The notes under the pieces were generated by a model. It saw nothing but the letters and a program-made list of their open reading frames with translations. It was not told the origin of the DNA and ran no database searches. Below are positions 26,633 through 34,939 of a stretch of 39,568 bases of DNA, piece after piece (the stretch's first letter is position 1; every line of letters begins with the position of its first letter). Both the position numbers and the translations under genes were made by a program. The DNA is taken from NCBI GenBank assembly GCA_001628005.1, contig LUQU01000048.1:55844-95411 (forward strand). The letters run 5' to 3'. The DNA comes from SAR86 cluster bacterium REDSEA-S09_B4. Its GTDB lineage: Bacteria > Pseudomonadota > Gammaproteobacteria > Magnimaribacterales > Magnimaribacteraceae.

Positions 26633-26964
26633 TGGAAGAAATAAATATTAATGATTTTGCTAAAGTTGACTTAAGAGTTGCACGAGTTAAAGATGCTCAA
26701 ATGGTAGAGGAAGCTGATAAATTAATTAAATTAGAACTTGATTTAGGAGATCTTGGCTTAAAAACAGTATTTGCTGGTATAAAAAAAGCTTACTCAGCTG
26801 ATGATTTAAAAGATAGATTAGTAGTGTGTGTTAATAATCTGAAACCACGGGAAATGAGATTTGGTACCTCTGAAGGTATGATTCTAGCTGCAGGAGATGA
26901 CGACATTGGAATTTTTGTTATTTCACCGGATGCGGGTGCTAAACCAGGTATGCAAGTAAGGTAG
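26632..26964 (+). CDS. Stand-alone tRNA-binding domain of methionyl-tRNA synthetase (Trbp111-like)
   Basis: This 110-residue OB-fold protein corresponds to the C-terminal domain of E. coli MetG. Its hallmarks are [13 protein letters not shown] (~6-18), an [14 protein letters not shown] segment (~27-40), VFAGIKKAY (~46-54), [15 protein letters not shown] (~66-80) and SEGMILAAG (~82-90). Such domains dimerise and bind tRNA nonspecifically; in E. coli the domain is fused to MetG and dimerises it. It is coupled to metG by a TAATG overlap, and the product probably works with MetG in trans. The next gene starts after 1 nt. Confidence 0.93.
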   Translation: MEEININDFAKVDLRVARVKDAQMVEEADKLIKLELDLGDLGLKTVFAGIKKAYSADDLKDRLVVCVNNLKPREMRFGTSEGMILAAGDDDIGIFVISPDAGAKPGMQVR

Positions 26965-26965
26965 T

Positions 26966-28018
26966 ATGAGTAAAAAAATAGAGTCAGATATTTTAATTAT
27001 AGGTGCCGGACCAGTTGGACTTTTTACAGTATTTGAAGCTGGACTACTGGGGCTAAAATGCCAAATAATTGATAATTTAGATAAGGTTGGAGGACAGTGC
27101 GCAGAGCTATATCCCGATAAACCTATTTTTGATATTCCAGGTGTTCCTTCTCAAACTGCTGAAGAGCATATAGAAGCACTTTTAGAACAAATAAAACCTT
27201 TTGATTATGACCTCCATTTAAATAACCGAGTAGATGAAATACATCAAATAGATTCAAAAGAAGAAATTCAAAAATGGAAGGTAATCACTTCTGAACAAAA
27301 TGAATTTATAGCTACTAATGTTTTTATTGCAGCAGGAGGCGGATCTTTTGAACCAAGAAGACCTCCAAATATTATTGATCCAGACCGATTTATTAACAAA
27401 GGTGTTGCTTACTCTGTAAAAGATAAAAACTACTATAAGAATAAAAACCTTGTTATTTTTGGTGGCGGAGACAGTGCTCTAGATTGGTCCGTTGAATTAT
27501 CAGATCTAGCGAATTCAATAACTTTAGTTCATAGACGAGATGCTTTTCGTGGAGCTCAGAACACAGAATCGCAAATGAGAGAACTTGTTGAAACAGGAAA
27601 TATAGAACTTAAAACACCTTATGTTATTGAAGAGCTGCTTGGCACAGATCAAATCAGCGGTGTGTCGATTAAAAATTTTGAAACTAAAGAAATAGAGAGT
27701 CTTGATTGCGATGAAATACTCTTTCTCTTTGGACTAAATAAGAAACTAGGTCCTTTAGAAAATTGGAATTTAAAACTCAATGGAAAAAAGATTTCTGTAG
27801 ATACTGAGAAATACCAAACTAGTATCGAAGGTATTTATGCCGTGGGCGATATCAATGATTACCCGGGTAAGCTCGACTTAATTCTTTGTGGCTTTCACGA
27901 AACAACTTTAGCCGTTCAGGATGCTTATCGAAGGTGTTTTCCTGGAGAAAGAGTTCCTTTCGGTTACACAACTTCTAACACCAAACTACATAAGAAATTA
28001 GGTGTAAAAGTAGATTAA
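26966..28018 (+). CDS. Thioredoxin-reductase-like ferredoxin/flavodoxin-NADP+ reductase
   Basis: The 350-residue FAD/NAD(P) protein has the FAD motif GAGPVG (13-18), the [18 protein letters not shown] segment typical of YumC-type FNR, a second dinucleotide fold GGGDSALDW (~167-175), HRRDAFRG (~188-195), and the FAD-binding [15 protein letters not shown] near residue 291. The redox CxxC of thioredoxin reductase is absent, which separates the two families. It likely passes electrons between NADPH and ferredoxin or flavodoxin. It is the third gene of the metG run. Its stop overlaps the convergent argG stop at TTAA. Confidence 0.92.
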   Translation: MSKKIESDILIIGAGPVGLFTVFEAGLLGLKCQIIDNLDKVGGQCAELYPDKPIFDIPGVPSQTAEEHIEALLEQIKPFDYDLHLNNRVDEIHQIDSKEEIQKWKVITSEQNEFIATNVFIAAGGGSFEPRRPPNIIDPDRFINKGVAYSVKDKNYYKNKNLVIFGGGDSALDWSVELSDLANSITLVHRRDAFRGAQNTESQMRELVETGNIELKTPYVIEELLGTDQISGVSIKNFETKEIESLDCDEILFLFGLNKKLGPLENWNLKLNGKKISVDTEKYQTSIEGIYAVGDINDYPGKLDLILCGFHETTLAVQDAYRRCFPGERVPFGYTTSNTKLHKKLGVKVD

Positions 28019-29232
28019 TTTACTTTTTTATTTCGTCTTGAGTTCAGCTTAAGTCTTAAAGCATTAATTTTAATAAAACCTGTGGCATCACTTTGATCAT
28101 ACGAATTTTTATCGTCTTCAAATGTGACAATATTTTCATCGTAAAGACTATTTTCTGATTCTCTTGAAACAATTTCTATATTTCCTTTAAGTAAATTTAA
28201 TTTGATGCTTCCACTGACAGCTTCTTGAGTATTGTCTATAAGAGCCTGTAGTGCTTTCCTTTCTGGGCTCCACCATAATCCTTTGTATATTAGGTCAGCG
28301 TATTGCGGCATAAGCTCATCTTTTAAATGAGCGGCTTGTCCATCTAATGTAATTGATTCTATAGCTCTATGCGCTTTAAGCAGTAAAGTTCCTCCTGGTG
28401 TTTCATAACATCCTCTAGACTTCATTCCAGTGAACCTATTTTCAACAAGGTCTAACCTTCCTATGCCGTGATTGCCAGCCAGTACATTTAAAGTATTTAA
28501 TATCTCAGAAGACGACATTTGTTGATTATTTACCGATATTGGATCTCCCTTAAAAAAATCTATTTGTATATTTTCTCCTTCTTCAGGTGATTCAGAGATA
28601 GATCTTGTTCTTTGCCAAATTTCTTCGGGAGCGGGTTTTGAGGGATCCTCTAAAATTCCGCCTTCATAAGAAGTGTGAAGAAGGTTCTCATCTACAGAAT
28701 AGTTGGGATCTTCATTATTAACTTCAATATTTATTTGATGCTTATCACAGTAATTAATTAAATCTGCTCTCGATGAGTATTCCCAGGTTCTCCAGGGGGC
28801 TAAAACTTTAATATCAGGGTTTAAAGCGTAACTGCCTAATTCAAATCTAATTTGATCATTCCCTTTTCCAGTTGCTCCATGAGCTATGGCATCAGCATTT
28901 TCTTGTTCTGCTATTTCTATTAATTTTTTACTGATAAGCGGTCTCGCTATAGAAGTACCCAAGAGGTATTCGCCTTCATACACCGCATTAGCTCTAAACA
29001 TAGGAAAAACGTATTCAGAAACGAACTCATCTTTTAAATTTTCAATAAAAACTTTTGAAGCCCCTATTTCTTTAGCTCTTGTCTCTACTTCCTTTGAATT
29101 ATGTTCTTGTCCAATGTCTGCGGTGAAAGCAATAACATCTGCTGAGTACTGCTCTTTAAGCCAGTGCAAAATAACTGAGGTATCTAAACCGCCTGAATAA
29201 GCGAGAACAATTTTATTTATTTCTTTTCCCAT
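28015..29232 (-). CDS. argG: Argininosuccinate synthase
   Basis: The 405-residue arginine-pathway enzyme joins citrulline and aspartate with ATP. The PP-loop [15 protein letters not shown] (~10-24) is intact, with ADIGQEHN (~38-45), the citrulline/Asp-binding [13 protein letters not shown] (~118-130), and SPEEGE and [17 protein letters not shown] motifs later. Length fits the family (~400-445). No other arg gene is adjacent. The 46-nt gap upstream, after the TPR-sulfotransferase stop, contains TGTATACAAT, a plausible -10 region 33 nt before the ATG. Confidence 0.96.
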   Translation of the reverse strand: MGKEINKIVLAYSGGLDTSVILHWLKEQYSADVIAFTADIGQEHNSKEVETRAKEIGASKVFIENLKDEFVSEYVFPMFRANAVYEGEYLLGTSIARPLISKKLIEIAEQENADAIAHGATGKGNDQIRFELGSYALNPDIKVLAPWRTWEYSSRADLINYCDKHQINIEVNNEDPNYSVDENLLHTSYEGGILEDPSKPAPEEIWQRTRSISESPEEGENIQIDFFKGDPISVNNQQMSSSEILNTLNVLAGNHGIGRLDLVENRFTGMKSRGCYETPGGTLLLKAHRAIESITLDGQAAHLKDELMPQYADLIYKGLWWSPERKALQALIDNTQEAVSGSIKLNLLKGNIEIVSRESENSLYDENIVTFEDDKNSYDQSDATGFIKINALRLKLNSRRNKKVN

Positions 29233-29278
29233 ATTCTTAAAAAATAGGCGCGTATTGTATACAGGTACTTATAAAAGG

Positions 29279-31294
29279 CTAGTCAGGTATATCAAATCTT
29301 GTTTTTAACGGTGATAAAGCAATCTTTAATTGATCTAAAAATTCTTCGTAGTTTTGCCATAACTGAACACTTTGTTTGTAGATAGGTTGACGGACTTGCT
29401 CAGAACTTGCTGTTTTGATTGCTCTTTTGGTTTCATAGAAGTTCAAACACTCTTCTTCAAAAGGAAGATCACAATAGTCCAATAATTTTCTAGTCTCTTC
29501 CTCTTGATTTTGTACCATATCCTCATAAACCACCTTATGTACTTTACCGGGTAAAATTTCATCCCAATGATCCATGAGCTTTATGTAATTAACATAATAT
29601 CTAGCTATCTCACTAAGATCATAAGTAAACATCTGCCCTCTAGCAAAAAGTTGTTTATAGCAACTGAAACAAGTATCTAATGGGTTTCTTCTGGCATCGA
29701 TTATTTTTGCATTGGGTAAAATTAAATGTATTAGCCCTATATGGCTAAAGTTATTGGGCATTTTGTCTATAAAGAAAGGAAAGCTTGATCTAATAAATTT
29801 AGTTTCTGAAATATACTGTTTACCTAAAGACTTAATTTCATTCTTTGAAAGTTTTGATAAAACTTCTGGATAAGCAGTTTGATCTTTAGTTCCTGAACCT
29901 AATTCACGTGCAATATTTAAGATATTTGGGAGTTCCATGGTCCCTTCAACCTTGGAATGGCTAGATAAAATCTGTTCAATTAAAGTTGAGCCAGATCTTG
30001 GTAACCCTACAATAAATATTGGATCAGGTGCTGCATGGCCCCAATCCAATTTATCTTTAATAAGGTTGCCATCAAAAAAATTAATAATTCTTCGAGATAT
30101 AGCCTCCACAGCTTTAGGATCGTAAGTACTCCTCCCTCGATTTAGGTCATTTCCCTGGTCGTAGTAATCAAAGGATATCTTGTATTCCTTTCTATCTTCA
30201 TACGCTTTTCCTAAAGCAAATAATAAATGTACCTTTTCTCTTTCAGGTAAATCATCTTTTGTAAGTTGTAACTTCATTAACTTAATTTCTTCATCTGAAA
30301 AGATATAAGTTTTAAGGTTTGCCAAACTCCAGTAAGCTTCTCCAAACATATCAAAATGTTTGATAGCGTCTTTATAGGAATTAATTGATTGGTTCTGTTC
30401 ACCAGTTGTTTTATACACATGCCCTAAACTTAAGTGAACTCTAGGCTGATCTTCTTTAATTGAGATTGATTTTTGGTAGGCAACTATCCCCTCTTCATGT
30501 AAGGATGACCTGGTATACACCGTTCCTAATCCAGCCCAACCTTCTGCCCAATTTGGTCTCAATTCAGTAGCTTTTTTAAAACAATAAATTGATTTATCTA
30601 GATTTTCATAGCCTTCTTTTTGCCTATACATGTTTGCTAAGTTTCCCCAAGCAAGAGCGTAATCAGGAGCAATTTCTGTGCATTTTTTGAGGATCATAAT
30701 ACCTTGGTCAACTGCTCCTCCTTTGGTAGTTAATAGTGCAAGCAAACGAAGTGCATCAACGTTTTTTGGATCGTCTTTAAGTATTTGTTTGTATATCTTT
30801 TCAGCTTCACCTATTTGTCCTTTCCTTACTAAAGTCATAGCCTTGGTGAGATCACTGTACTTAGTGTTCGTAGATAAAGCTTTCTCATAAGCTTTATTTG
30901 CTTCTTCATCTTTACCTTGATCAGAAAGTAAATCACCTAGACTTTTCCAAGTAGAGAATTTTGATGGGTCTAATTTTAAGGCTGTTTTTAAACATACCTC
31001 TGATTTATTTAAATCGCCTAAAAGAAACCATGCGGTTCCTAAGTCTTCATGAGCTTGAGAAAAATCTGGTGCTATCTTAAGGGCCTTTTGTAAAGGAATT
31101 AAGGCAATTTCAGGTTTGCCTTGATCTATAGAAGAAACACCACTTAATCTAAGGGCATTTGGATCGTTTGGGTAATTTATTAATATCTCTGCTAATTGTT
31201 TTTCAGCTAGCTTATAGTTACCTGATTCAAGCAATGAAACAGCATTGGCATAAGCTTCTTTAACAGAAACCTGTATTTCTTTTTCTTGGTTCAC
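29279..31294 (-). CDS. TPR-repeat protein with C-terminal sulfotransferase domain
   Basis: The 671-residue protein starts at GTG 31294; a stop lies just upstream in frame. Residues ~10-390 form about nine tetratricopeptide repeats (34-residue periodicity with W/L/G and A..Y pattern). Residues ~425-660 are a sulfotransferase domain (PF13469 type). The PAPS 5'-phosphosulfate loop GLPRSGSTLIEQ lies at ~430-441 and a 3'-phosphate region DARRNPLDTCFSCYKQ at ~535-550. Similar TPR-sulfotransferases occur in marine proteobacteria and the target is usually unknown. The TPRs suggest a protein or large acceptor, but this is inference. No sulfate-activation genes are nearby. Confidence 0.85.
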   Translation of the reverse strand: MNQEKEIQVSVKEAYANAVSLLESGNYKLAEKQLAEILINYPNDPNALRLSGVSSIDQGKPEIALIPLQKALKIAPDFSQAHEDLGTAWFLLGDLNKSEVCLKTALKLDPSKFSTWKSLGDLLSDQGKDEEANKAYEKALSTNTKYSDLTKAMTLVRKGQIGEAEKIYKQILKDDPKNVDALRLLALLTTKGGAVDQGIMILKKCTEIAPDYALAWGNLANMYRQKEGYENLDKSIYCFKKATELRPNWAEGWAGLGTVYTRSSLHEEGIVAYQKSISIKEDQPRVHLSLGHVYKTTGEQNQSINSYKDAIKHFDMFGEAYWSLANLKTYIFSDEEIKLMKLQLTKDDLPEREKVHLLFALGKAYEDRKEYKISFDYYDQGNDLNRGRSTYDPKAVEAISRRIINFFDGNLIKDKLDWGHAAPDPIFIVGLPRSGSTLIEQILSSHSKVEGTMELPNILNIARELGSGTKDQTAYPEVLSKLSKNEIKSLGKQYISETKFIRSSFPFFIDKMPNNFSHIGLIHLILPNAKIIDARRNPLDTCFSCYKQLFARGQMFTYDLSEIARYYVNYIKLMDHWDEILPGKVHKVVYEDMVQNQEEETRKLLDYCDLPFEEECLNFYETKRAIKTASSEQVRQPIYKQSVQLWQNYEEFLDQLKIALSPLKTRFDIPD

Positions 31295-31311
31295 TCTTAC
31301 ATTCTAGCTTA

Positions 31312-32856
31312 GTGGCAGTTATGCTTCACACCATGGATGAAGTTTTCAATAGTTTTAATAAAAAAAATGTTGACTACATAACTTTTGTAACAAGTTTAGT
31401 TGTAGTAATCGGTATTGCTTTTTTTATTCTTTATAACGCTGAAAGCACTGCCATTTTAATTGAAGACTATAAGAACTCTGTGATTTCAGTATTTGGTCCA
31501 ATATATTTAATCCTCACCCCAATTTGCTTCATTTTTATGCTTTATATAGCATTTTCAAAATACGGTAAGTACAAACTTGGAGGTAATGAAGCAAGAACTG
31601 AATTTTCAACTATTAGTTGGATGGGGATGCTTTTTTGTGGAGGAATAGGTGGGGGAATCATCTACTGGTCAGGAGTTGAATGGGGCTATTATGTTGATGA
31701 AACTTTATTTGGAATCAGTCCTTATTCAGAAGAAGCTTATGCTCTATCAACCGCTTACGGTCTATTCCATTGGGGAATAAGTGCTTGGGCTGTTTATGCC
31801 ATTCCTGCAGTTGCTCTTTCTGTCTCTTTTTATAAATATCAATTAAGTACATTACGATTAAGTTCTAGTTTAAGAGGATTAGGTCTAAGAAACGTTGAAA
31901 ACTCTTTATTAGGCAGAATAGTAGATTTTCTATTTGTGATTGCAACAATAGGGGCGGCAGGAGGAACTATAGGATCCTACATGCCCATGTTAAGCACAGG
32001 CTACTCAGAAATCTTTAACCTTGATGGTTCCTTTATAGTTGATCTAAGTGTATTGGGTTTTTGTGTTGGCTTGTTTGGTTTTAGTGTCTACAAAGGGTTA
32101 ACAAAAGGTATTAAAAGGTTAAGTGATATAAACATGATTCTTGCAGGTATTTTTTTACTTATAGTTTTATTTCTTGGGCCTACTTTTGAAATTATTAAAT
32201 CTGCCTTTAATGGCCTAGTCTTTATGTTTACACACTTTTGGGAGATGAGTACTTTAGGTATTTCAGAGCAATCAGATTTTGCTGACACTTGGACAGTTTT
32301 TTATTGGGCTTGGTGGGTAGCTTTTGGACCTTTAGTAGCTCTATTTGTAGCTCGAATCTCTAAAGGAAGGACTCTTAGAGAAGTAATCTTAGGAATGCTT
32401 GTTTTTGGTGCCCTTGGAAGTTGGTTGTTTTTTATGATCCTAGGTGGCTACTCCATGGAACTAGATGTTAATAAAACATTAGCTGTTTCTGAAATTACAG
32501 GCAGTACGCATGGAGATTTAGCTATTGCTGCTATTAATACAATGCCGTTTGATACTTTAATGCTTTTCCTTTTTTGCGGAATAACAGTTATTTTCGTTAT
32601 TACTTCTTATGATTCAATGTCGTATGTAATTGCCTATCATGTACAAAAAAATTCTTCTGAAAATAAAGACCCAGGAAAATACCTAAGGTTATTTTGGGCC
32701 GTCGTACTGGGAATACTTCCTGCTGCCTTAATTTTTTACTCAAGCCATCAAGTAGCTCTTAATCTAATAATCCTCGCATCGTTGCCTTTACTTGTTATTT
32801 ATCCTTTAATGGCTTTTTCAGTTTTTAAAGAACTAAATGTTAAGGAAACTAATTAA
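31312..32856 (+). CDS. BCCT-family transporter (betaine/carnitine/choline/DMSP type)
   Basis: This secondary transporter imports quaternary-ammonium or sulfonium osmolytes. Up to 514 residues; the start could be GTG 31312 or ATG 31321 or 31333, and no clear ribosome site decides. About 12 transmembrane segments are visible. Family motifs: LFHWGISAWAVYAIPA (~151-166) and the signature DTWTVFYWAWWVAFGP (~325-340), the aromatic box of TM8, with Phe at the position of the last BetP tryptophan. The glycine-rich TM3 stretch reads GGIGGG instead of the common GMGIG, so the substrate may be unusual. The next gene begins 14 nt later. Divergent from the sulfotransferase gene with only 17 nt between the GTG starts. 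Confidence 0.9.
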   Translation: MAVMLHTMDEVFNSFNKKNVDYITFVTSLVVVIGIAFFILYNAESTAILIEDYKNSVISVFGPIYLILTPICFIFMLYIAFSKYGKYKLGGNEARTEFSTISWMGMLFCGGIGGGIIYWSGVEWGYYVDETLFGISPYSEEAYALSTAYGLFHWGISAWAVYAIPAVALSVSFYKYQLSTLRLSSSLRGLGLRNVENSLLGRIVDFLFVIATIGAAGGTIGSYMPMLSTGYSEIFNLDGSFIVDLSVLGFCVGLFGFSVYKGLTKGIKRLSDINMILAGIFLLIVLFLGPTFEIIKSAFNGLVFMFTHFWEMSTLGISEQSDFADTWTVFYWAWWVAFGPLVALFVARISKGRTLREVILGMLVFGALGSWLFFMILGGYSMELDVNKTLAVSEITGSTHGDLAIAAINTMPFDTLMLFLFCGITVIFVITSYDSMSYVIAYHVQKNSSENKDPGKYLRLFWAVVLGILPAALIFYSSHQVALNLIILASLPLLVIYPLMAFSVFKELNVKETN

Positions 32857-32870
32857 TACATAGAATTATT

Positions 32871-34169
32871 ATGAAAGATCCAAAAGAGTTAAAACCCGAT
32901 ACTCTGTCCCTGCACGCTGGACAAAGACCTGACCCAGCTACAGGTGCCAGGGCAACACCCATTTATCAAACTTCATCATTTGTATTTGATAGCTCTGAAA
33001 TTGCAGCAGGAATCTTCAATGTAGAAAGAACTGGTCACGTTTATTCTAGAATTACTAACCCTACAAATTCTGTATTAGAAGAAAGAATATCAGCCTTAGA
33101 AGGAGGCATTGGTGCAATAGCTACCTCAAGTGGTCAAGCTGCAATGCATCTTGCTATTTCAACAATTTTAGATAGCGGTTCTCATATTATTGCTTCAAAT
33201 TGTTTGTATGGCGGCAGTCATAATCTTCTTGAATATACTTTTCCTCGCTTTGGCATAGAAACTTCATTTATTGACTTCAGAGACACTAATTTACTAAAGC
33301 AAAGCTTCAAAGAAAACACTCGTCTTGTTTTTGGGGAAACACTTGGTAATCCCGGATTAGATGTAATGGATATAGAGACTGTATCTAATATTAGTCATGA
33401 AAATGGAGTTCCATTGCTTGTAGATTCTACTTTCACCACCCCTCACTTAATGCGCCCCTTTGATTTAGGCGCTGATTTAATCTTTCATTCAGCAACTAAA
33501 TTTCTTTCTGGTCATGGAGTAGTAATAGGAGGTTTGTTGGTGGATAGTGGAAATTTTGATTGGGAAACATCAGGTAAATTTCCTCAACTTACAGAACCCT
33601 ATTCAGGGTTTCATAATATGATTTTTACTCAAGAATTTGGACCTGCTGCCTTTATATCAAGAGCACGTAAAGAAGGTGCTAGAGACTTCGGAGCTTGTAT
33701 GAGCCCTCATACGGCTTTTCTTGTATTGCAAGGAATTGAAACCTTGGGTCTTAGAATGGATCGACACGTTGCTACTACCTTACAAATAGTTGAATATCTA
33801 AACAATCATGATTTAGTAGAAAAAGTTGTATACCCTACTCTAACAACTCATCCTGACCATAAACTTGCTTCAAAATTACTGCCTAAAGGTTGTGGAGCTG
33901 TTTTTACCTTTGAACTTAAAGGGGGAAGAGAGGCCGGTAAGGCTTTTATTGAAAATTTAAGTATATTTTCGCATTTAGCCAATGTCGGTGACGCTAAATC
34001 TCTAGTTATCCACCCAGCCAGCACAACTCATCATAGGATGGATGCAGCTTCATTAGAAAAAGCTGGAATATCAGAAGGAACCATAAGACTCTCAGTTGGA
34101 CTGGAAGACCCTGAAGATCTAATCAATGATCTAGATTTAGGATTTAGGGCTGCAAAAAAGACCTTGTAA
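32871..34169 (+). CDS. metY: O-acetylhomoserine sulfhydrylase (MetY-type)
   Basis: The 432-residue PLP enzyme belongs to the Cys/Met metabolism family. It probably makes homocysteine directly from O-acetylhomoserine and sulfide. HAGQRPDPATGARATPIYQTS (~15-35; the conserved start of MetY), YSRITNPT (~58-65), SSGQAAMH (~86-93), and SATKFLSGHG with the PLP lysine Lys210 are all present. Late R-L-S-V-G-L-E-D-P-E-D-L completes the family. The long inserts and length favour MetY over cystathionine gamma-synthase or methionine gamma-lyase (~390). Its stop overlaps the next ATG by one base. Confidence 0.88.
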   Translation: MKDPKELKPDTLSLHAGQRPDPATGARATPIYQTSSFVFDSSEIAAGIFNVERTGHVYSRITNPTNSVLEERISALEGGIGAIATSSGQAAMHLAISTILDSGSHIIASNCLYGGSHNLLEYTFPRFGIETSFIDFRDTNLLKQSFKENTRLVFGETLGNPGLDVMDIETVSNISHENGVPLLVDSTFTTPHLMRPFDLGADLIFHSATKFLSGHGVVIGGLLVDSGNFDWETSGKFPQLTEPYSGFHNMIFTQEFGPAAFISRARKEGARDFGACMSPHTAFLVLQGIETLGLRMDRHVATTLQIVEYLNNHDLVEKVVYPTLTTHPDHKLASKLLPKGCGAVFTFELKGGREAGKAFIENLSIFSHLANVGDAKSLVIHPASTTHHRMDAASLEKAGISEGTIRLSVGLEDPEDLINDLDLGFRAAKKTL

Positions 34170-34939
34170 TGAAAAATATTTATAGTTTTTCTGGGCCTGA
34201 AGGCCTAAAAGACATGAAACACCCTATAGTTTTTATTCATGGTACTGGCATGGACCATACTGTGTGGACTTTACCAATAAGATACTTTCTTAGAAAAGAC
34301 AGAAATGTCTTAGGCATTGACCTTCCGGGCCATGGAAGATCTAAAGGCAAGTTACTAGAAACAATACCTGAGATGGCTAAATGGTTAATTCGTTATTTAG
34401 ATGACTTAAAGATCAATGAGTTTTCTGTAGTTGGCCATAGCATGGGTTCCTTAATTGCACTTGAAACAGCTGCTTTAGCAAAAAAAAGAGCTGTGAATCT
34501 TGTTATGGTGGGAACTGCTTTTCCAATGGCTGTTTCTGATGTTCTACTTAATTATGCAAAAAGTAATAAACCTGAGGCAATAGATATTCTTACGTACATG
34601 GGATATAGCAATCAGGCTAGACTTGGTAGAAATACTAACCCTGGAATGTGGATGACAGGTTCTACAAAAAAACTTTTAGAAAAATCAAATAAAGGTGTTA
34701 TTTATCAAGATCTGAAAGCTTGTGCAGAGTATGATTCTGGGTTGAAAAGTGCTGCACAAGTTTCAGCTACCACCCTTTTAATTTTAGGCAAAAAAGATTT
34801 TCTTACGCCTCCTTTTAAAGCAAAAGATTTGATAAAATCATTTAAGGACCCTGTGGTTAAGGAAATAAAAGATTCTGGTCATACGTTGATGGCAGAAAGT
34901 CCGAATAAAGTCTTAGATTATCTTATAGAAATATTATGA
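34169..34939 (+). CDS. Alpha/beta-hydrolase in the methionine cluster
   Basis: The 256-residue hydrolase has HGTGMDHTVW (~24-33), DLPGHGRSKG (~51-60), the nucleophile elbow GHSMGS with Ser91, an acid candidate Asp210 (GKKDF) and His238 (SGHT). This is a serine-type esterase, thioesterase or peptidase fold. The specific substrate cannot be named. It is too short and lacks the domain layout of MetX homoserine acetyltransferase. Overlaps of 1 nt with metY and 4 nt with the methyltransferase gene show it is translated as part of that unit. Confidence 0.8.
   Translation: MKNIYSFSGPEGLKDMKHPIVFIHGTGMDHTVWTLPIRYFLRKDRNVLGIDLPGHGRSKGKLLETIPEMAKWLIRYLDDLKINEFSVVGHSMGSLIALETAALAKKRAVNLVMVGTAFPMAVSDVLLNYAKSNKPEAIDILTYMGYSNQARLGRNTNPGMWMTGSTKKLLEKSNKGVIYQDLKACAEYDSGLKSAAQVSATTLLILGKKDFLTPPFKAKDLIKSFKDPVVKEIKDSGHTLMAESPNKVLDYLIEIL

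Noticed and set aside
31295-31320. A SAM or other riboswitch controlling the methionine operon
   Set aside because: Only 17-38 nt separate the divergent starts and 14 nt separate the BCCT gene from metY, too little for a riboswitch.
32871-34169. Methionine gamma-lyase or cystathionine gamma-synthase
   Set aside because: Length (432) and the N-terminal HAGQ...DPATGARATPIYQTS pattern fit the O-acetylhomoserine sulfhydrylase branch; the methyltransferase neighbour also supports biosynthesis. Not fully excluded.
34169-34939. Hydrolase as MetX homoserine O-acetyltransferase
   Set aside because: It is about 256 residues with a GHSMG elbow and lacks the longer MetX layout, so it is left as an unspecified hydrolase.
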